Source: DASTWM01 sp035765855 | GTDB lineage: Bacteria > Chloroflexota > Chloroflexia > Chloroflexales > Roseiflexaceae | Assembly: GCA_035765855.1 (NCBI GenBank) | Contig: DASTWM010000486.1 | Coordinates: 1 to 8,950 of the forward strand | DNA length: 8,950 nucleotides | Direction of reading: 5' to 3' | Part shown: positions 5,332-8,950 of the stretch, piece after piece | Numbering within the stretch: the first letter of the stretch is position 1 | Layout: every line of letters starts with the position of its first letter | Translations under genes and position numbers: made by a program | The notes under the pieces: model-generated | What the model was told of the DNA's origin: nothing | What the model saw: the letters and a program-made list of their open reading frames with translations, nothing else | Database searches by the model: none

Positions 5332-7131
5332 ATGTTTGCATCATTAACGCATGGACGCGCGCTGCTCGGCGCATATTTGCGGCCACAGCGCGGGCGGGTG
5401 TTCATGCTGGCGGCGCTGCTGTTGAGCGGCATCGCGCTGCAACTGCTGAACCCGCAAGTTATTCGCTATTTCATCGACACAACGCAGCAGGGCGGCCCGC
5501 AATCGTCGCTCACCGCTGCGGCCGTGGCGTTCCTGGTGGTCGCGCTGCTGCAACGCGCCGTCGAGCTTGGCGCGGTGTACGTCGGCGCGAACATCGGCTG
5601 GGCGGCGACCAACGCCCTGCGCGCCGACCTGGCCCGCCACCTGCTGCGGCTCGACATGAGCTTTCATAAACAGCGCACGCCCGGCGAATTGATCGAGCGC
5701 GTGGATGGCGACGTGACGGCGCTGGCGAACTTTTTTTCGCAGTTCGCTATTCAACTGCTCGGCAACGGGCTGCTGATCGTCGCCGTACTGGCGCTGCTGT
5801 TCCGTGAAGATTGGCGGATCGGCGCGGGCATGACGCTGTACGCGCTGCTGACGCTGTTCGTGCTGGGTATTTTGCAGCAGCGCGCCGTGCAGCGCTGGGC
5901 TGCCGAGCGCGAGTCAAGCGCCGACCTGTATGGCTTTCTCGAAGAGCGCATGAACGGCACCGAGGACATCCGGGCCAGCGGGGCGGAGGCGCATGTCCTG
6001 TGGCGGCTGTACGCGATCATGGACGACCTGCTGCGCAAAACGCGCCTCGCCCAATTGATTACCAACATTTCCACCGCAAGCACCAGCAGCCTGTACGCCG
6101 TGAGCTACGCGCTGGGGCTGGCTGCCGCCGCGTACCTGTACACCACCGGCGCGGCGACCATCGGCACGGCCTACGTGATTGTGTTTTACATCGGCATGCT
6201 GGCCGCGCCGCTCGACAACGTGCTCAGCCAGTTCGAGGATTTGCAGCGCTCCACCGCCAGCGTCGAGCGCGTGCAGGAATTATTCGGCCTGCGCACCCGC
6301 GTCGAGGAGCGGGCGGGCGCGAAGCTACTGGATGGGCCGTTGAGCGTGATCTTTGAGAATGTGACGTTCCGGTACAATGACGAAGGACGAACGACGGATG
6401 ACGAACGCAGAACTCAAAACGCAGAACTCAAAACGCAGAACCCAACCCTGCAAGACATCTCCTTCACGCTCCAGCCCGGCCATGTGCTGGGCCTGCTGGG
6501 TCGCACCGGCAGCGGCAAAACCACGCTGACGCGCCTGCTGTTCCGCCTGTACGATCCGGCATGTGGCGCGATCAGGCTTGGCGGGCATGACCTGCGCGAC
6601 CTGGCGCTCCACGACCTGCGCGCGCATGTCGGCGTGGTGACGCAGGACGTGCAAATCTTCGGCGCGAGCGTGCGCGACAACCTGACATTCTTTAACAGCC
6701 GCATCAGCGACGAGCAGATCTACGCTGCGCTCGACCAGCTTGGGCTGCGCGAGTGGGTCGCCGGGCTGCCGCATGGCCTCGACACCGTGCTGGCAGGCGG
6801 CGGACAAAGCCTGTCGGCAGGCGAGGCGCAACTGCTGGCCTTCACGCGCGTGTTTCTCAAAAACCCCGGCCTGGTGATTCTCGACGAGGCATCCTCGCGG
6901 CTCGACCCGGCGACCGAGCATTTGCTGGAACAAGCAATCGGGAAGTTGCTCAATGGTCGCACCGGCATCATCATCGCCCATCGGCTGCGCACCGTGCAGC
7001 GCGCCGACAGCATTCTGGTGCTTGAAAACGGCGAAATTATCGAGCATGGCCCGCGCGAGCAACTGGCGCGTGATGAAGGTTCGCGCTTCTATCATTTGCT
7101 GCAAACCGGCATGGAGGAGGTGCTGGCATGA
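5332..7131 (+). CDS. ABC exporter half-transporter, catalytic-site subunit
   Basis: A 599-residue fusion of a six-helix exporter membrane domain (about 1-310) and an ATPase domain (about 335-599). ATPase motifs: Walker A GRTGSGKT 390-397 (Lys396), Q-loop Gln438, signature LSAGE 494-498 (degenerate from LSGGQ), Walker B LVILDE 514-519 with catalytic Glu519, D-loop SRLD, H-loop His550. It therefore supplies a competent Walker A/B but a weak signature. The membrane part has the usual MSFHKQRTPGELIERVDGDV coupling-helix region near 109-128. ATG 5332 fits the family N-terminus (MFASLTHGRALLGAYLRPQ); GTG 5326 is in frame and possible. Residues 350-370 are an insertion encoded by 7-bp repeats. It overlaps the next gene by ATGA, so both subunits should be made together. 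The substrate is unknown: drugs, lipids or peptides are all possible. Confidence 0.93.
   Translation: MFASLTHGRALLGAYLRPQRGRVFMLAALLLSGIALQLLNPQVIRYFIDTTQQGGPQSSLTAAAVAFLVVALLQRAVELGAVYVGANIGWAATNALRADLARHLLRLDMSFHKQRTPGELIERVDGDVTALANFFSQFAIQLLGNGLLIVAVLALLFREDWRIGAGMTLYALLTLFVLGILQQRAVQRWAAERESSADLYGFLEERMNGTEDIRASGAEAHVLWRLYAIMDDLLRKTRLAQLITNISTASTSSLYAVSYALGLAAAAYLYTTGAATIGTAYVIVFYIGMLAAPLDNVLSQFEDLQRSTASVERVQELFGLRTRVEERAGAKLLDGPLSVIFENVTFRYNDEGRTTDDERRTQNAELKTQNPTLQDISFTLQPGHVLGLLGRTGSGKTTLTRLLFRLYDPACGAIRLGGHDLRDLALHDLRAHVGVVTQDVQIFGASVRDNLTFFNSRISDEQIYAALDQLGLREWVAGLPHGLDTVLAGGGQSLSAGEAQLLAFTRVFLKNPGLVILDEASSRLDPATEHLLEQAIGKLLNGRTGIIIAHRLRTVQRADSILVLENGEIIEHGPREQLARDEGSRFYHLLQTGMEEVLA
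6379..6441 (+). repeat. Heptamer-repeat insertion inside the first exporter gene
   Basis: Four 7-bp units GACGAAG, GACGAAC, GACGGAT, GACGAAC (6379-6406) run straight into a 14-bp tandem ACGCAGAACTCAAA (6405-6418, 6419-6432, then 9 bases). The block is 63 bp, equal to nine heptamers and 21 codons, so the frame is kept. The encoded stretch (350-370) is polar: D-E-G-R-T-T-D-D-E-R-R-T-Q-N. It sits between the first two strands of the ATPase domain. The distance from the aromatic Tyr348 to Walker A is 42 residues here but 26 in the partner protein. Confidence 0.75.
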
Positions 7132-8950
7132 GCGTTTCCAATCAACGAACTTTGAAAACTTGGCCGTTCAACGGGCGGCTGATCCGTTACGCGCCATGGC
7201 CGTTCACAGTGTATTCATTCTGCACGATTGTGCAACTTGGCGGGCGCGTGCTGCCGGGCCTGATCGAGAAGGCGGTGTTCGACACGATCACTGGCGCGCA
7301 GGCGGCGACATTCGGCCTGTGGACGCTGATCGCGCTCTACATCACGGTCGAGGTCACGCGCCACATGGCGTCGTTCGGCATGGTCTGGGGCGACATCACC
7401 TTCCGCTACATCACTGGCGCGCTGCTGCGCCGCAACCTGTTCGCCAGCCTGCTGCGCCGTCCGGGCGCGCTGCCGCTGCCTGTTTCAGCTGGCGAGGCGG
7501 TCAGCCGCTACCGCGACGACGTTGGCGAAGTGTCGGACTTCCCGCTGTGGCTGCCGCATGTTGCGGGCAATGTTTTGTCATCCATTATCGCGATCATGAT
7601 CATGGCCCGCATCAACTGGCAGATCACGCTGGTCATTTTCCTGCCGCTTGTTGCCGTGATCATTATCACGCGCGTGGCGTGGCTGCGCATGCAGCACTAC
7701 CGCCATGCCAGTCGGGTTGCGTCGGATAAAGTGGTCGGCTTTCTGGGCGAAATCTTCGGCGCGGTGCAGGCGGTCAAGATTGCCGACGCCGAAGACAACG
7801 TGGTGGCGCACCTTGAAGCGCTGGGCGAAGCGCGCCGCCGCACCACCATGCGCTTCAAAGTGCTTGTGTCGTTTGTCTACTCGCTGGCCGGCACAGCCGC
7901 CATGTTCAGCATCGGCGTGATGATTCTGCTGGCGGGGCGCGCGATGACGACCGGCACGTTCACGGTCGGCGACTTCGCGCTGTTCGTGTATTACCTGTGG
8001 TTCACTGCCGACCTGCCGTCATTCCTGGGCAGCTTCGCGGGCGATTATAAACAGCAGGAGGTCGCAATCGAGCGGCTGGTGGAACTGGTGCCGGACGAGC
8101 CGCCAGAGACGATGCTGGCAGATGACGAAGGACGAAGGACCACCGACGAAGGAAACGCCGATTTGTCCTTCGTCCTTCGTCCTTCGTCGCATGATCATCA
8201 GCTTCAAACGTTAGAGATTACCAATCTTACCTATCACCACCCCGGCAGCGACAAGGGCATTACCGGCGTCAACATGCGGATCGAGCGCGGCCAGTTCGTG
8301 GTGATCACCGGACGGGTCGGCGCGGGCAAAACCACGCTTTTGCGCGTGCTGCTGGGCCTGCTGCCGCATAACGCGGGCGAAATCTGCTGGAATGGCATGC
8401 CGGTGAACCAACCGGCGGCGTTCTTCCGCGCGCCGCGCGCCGCCTACACCGCGCAGGTGCCGCGCCTGTTCAGCGATACATTGCGCGAAAATATTCTGCT
8501 CGGCATCTCCAACAAACGTACGGGCGAAGCATTGCGCGAAGACTCCGAGGTAGGTGCTGATGACCGCAATGCTTTGCCCCTACAACAGGCCGTCTGGCAG
8601 GCCGTGCTGGAGCCTGACGTGGCAACATTGGAGCATGGCCTCGACACCGTGGTTGGCGCGCGCGGCGTGCGGCTTTCCGGCGGGCAGGTGCAGCGGGCAG
8701 CGGCGGCGCGTATGTTCGTGCGCGAACCGGAACTGCTGGTGTTCGATGATCTGTCGAGCGCGCTGGATGTCGAGACCGAGCGGGCGCTGTGGGAGCGGTT
8801 GTGTGGGGAGCGCAGCGCACAGAGCGCAGAACACAATCCTCGCGCTGCGTTCTCCGCTCTGCGTTCGACCGTGCTGGCCGTGTCCCATCGCCGCGAGGCG
8901 CTGCGCCGCGCCGACCAGATCATCGTGCTCAAAGACGGGCGCATCGAAGC
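7128..8950 (+). CDS. ABC exporter half-transporter, partner subunit with Asp in Walker B (C-terminus cut by window)
   Basis: The frame opens at ATG 7128, overlapping the upstream TGA as ATGA, and runs without a stop for 607 codons to the edge; only a short C-terminus should be missing. The membrane domain occupies about 1-315, with hydrophobic stretches near 27-45, 62-82, 145-160, 165-185, 248-270 and 280-300. ATPase motifs: Walker A GRVGAGKT 395-402 (Lys401), Q-loop Gln443, intact signature LSGGQ 516-520, Walker B LLVFDD 536-541 with Asp541 where catalytic Glu is usual, D-loop SALD 544-547, H-loop His587. It complements the upstream protein's motif pattern, so the pair should form one asymmetric exporter of the TM287/288 or BmrCD type. 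Three repeat-derived insertions (about 333-353, 464-485, 561-580) lengthen loops by 15-18 residues relative to the partner. All motifs are intact around them, so the gene looks functional. Confidence 0.92.
   Translation, partial: MSVSNQRTLKTWPFNGRLIRYAPWPFTVYSFCTIVQLGGRVLPGLIEKAVFDTITGAQAATFGLWTLIALYITVEVTRHMASFGMVWGDITFRYITGALLRRNLFASLLRRPGALPLPVSAGEAVSRYRDDVGEVSDFPLWLPHVAGNVLSSIIAIMIMARINWQITLVIFLPLVAVIIITRVAWLRMQHYRHASRVASDKVVGFLGEIFGAVQAVKIADAEDNVVAHLEALGEARRRTTMRFKVLVSFVYSLAGTAAMFSIGVMILLAGRAMTTGTFTVGDFALFVYYLWFTADLPSFLGSFAGDYKQQEVAIERLVELVPDEPPETMLADDEGRRTTDEGNADLSFVLRPSSHDHQLQTLEITNLTYHHPGSDKGITGVNMRIERGQFVVITGRVGAGKTTLLRVLLGLLPHNAGEICWNGMPVNQPAAFFRAPRAAYTAQVPRLFSDTLRENILLGISNKRTGEALREDSEVGADDRNALPLQQAVWQAVLEPDVATLEHGLDTVVGARGVRLSGGQVQRAAAARMFVREPELLVFDDLSSALDVETERALWERLCGERSAQSAEHNPRAAFSALRSTVLAVSHRREALRRADQIIVLKDGRIE
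8124..8188 (+). repeat. Inverted heptamer repeats in the linker of the second exporter
   Basis: GACGAAG (8124-8130, 8131-8137), GACCACC and another GACGAAG (8145-8151) are followed by TCCTTCG three times (8166-8186), the same unit in reverse orientation. GACGAAGGACGAAGGAC (8124-8140) has a perfect 17-bp complement at 8165-8181 and again at 8172-8188. It encodes residues about 333-353, between the membrane domain and the ATPase. The linker from the VEL motif to the aromatic Tyr369 is 49 residues against 31 in the partner subunit. The unit is the same as at 6379-6406. Confidence 0.75.
8518..8583 (+). repeat. 66-bp palindromic element inserted in frame
   Basis: Left arm GTACGGGCGAAGCATTGCG (8518-8536) and right arm CGCAATGCTTTGCCCCTAC (8565-8583) are 19-nt inverted repeats with two mismatches around a 28-nt centre. 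The 66 bp equal 22 codons (about 464-485), so the reading frame is preserved. They fall between the Q-loop and the signature motif, where this protein has 73 residues against 56 in the partner subunit. The form is that of a REP- or MITE-like palindrome, unrelated in sequence to the heptamer repeats. Confidence 0.7.
8808..8866 (+). repeat. Heptamer-phased inverted repeat between Walker B and H-loop
   Basis: Units GAGCGCA, GCGCACA, GAGCGCA, GAACACA (8808-8835) are followed by TGCGTTC, TCCGCTC, TGCGTTC (8846-8866), which are reverse-strand versions (GAACGCA, GAGCGGA). GAGCGCAGAAC (8822-8832) pairs with GTTCTCCGCTC (8849-8859) at 10 of 11 positions. It encodes residues about 561-580. Walker B to the H-loop His is 46 residues here but 31 in the partner subunit. 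The GAACGCA unit also occurs in the insertion at 6403-6441. Confidence 0.65.

Noticed and set aside
4988..5432. Minus-strand frames of 95-132 codons across the leader and exporter start
   Set aside because: They read through the plus-strand leader ORF, terminator and inverted repeat, lack Shine-Dalgarno sequences, and contain residues encoded by the repeat.
6379..8866. Clustered short repeats as a possible CRISPR array
   Set aside because: Units are 7 bp, contiguous or inverted, without spacers, and lie within coding sequence.
7128..8950. Possibility that the second exporter gene is a pseudogene because of its insertions
   Set aside because: The frame is open throughout, all nucleotide-binding motifs are intact and every insertion keeps frame.

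Overview
The window looks like chromosomal DNA of a moderately GC-rich, free-living sugar-using bacterium. A member of the Chloroflexota is the best guess. The reasons are the Tat-type lipoprotein binding protein, the DUF1680/GH127 enzyme, the style of the two ABC exporter proteins, and the 7-bp tandem repeats (GACGAAG and GAACGCA types) that have entered coding sequence. This is inference from style; no marker gene is present.

Left part, positions 1-4852, all on the minus strand and read right to left: a LacI-family repressor (4852-3812), a Tat/lipoprotein sugar-binding protein (3607-2153), two CUT1-type permeases (2011-1082 and 1057-152) and the first 46 codons of a glycoside hydrolase family 127 (DUF1680) protein that runs off the left edge. 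No ATPase subunit is present, as is usual for CUT1 loci that share an MsmK/MalK-like ATPase. Two copies of an identical 16-nt near-palindrome, one at the repressor's own promoter and one ahead of the binding-protein gene, are the likely repressor operators. The unit therefore looks like an autoregulated, inducible uptake-and-hydrolysis operon for a plant-type oligosaccharide, possibly L-arabinofuranose-containing.

Middle part, 4853-5331: a divergent regulatory region. The repressor promoter points left. A second promoter (5000-5028) points right and leads into a 27-codon ORF with a strong Shine-Dalgarno (5065-5148). Four mutually exclusive RNA segments follow (5163-5254) and end in a hairpin with a U-run. 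This has the layout of a transcription attenuator in front of the exporter genes, similar in concept to the bmrB leader of bmrCD in Bacillus subtilis. A further inverted repeat (5261-5317) lies just before the exporter start codon.

Right part, 5332-8950, plus strand: two translationally coupled (ATGA overlap) half-size ABC exporters. The first has a canonical Walker B glutamate but a degenerate signature (LSAGE). The second has a canonical LSGGQ but Asp in place of the catalytic Glu. Together they make the expected asymmetric heterodimer with one active and one degenerate ATP site. The second gene stays open to the right edge, a few codons short of its expected end. Both proteins carry in-frame insertions made of short tandem or palindromic DNA repeats, four in all, each in a loop or linker of the ATPase half.
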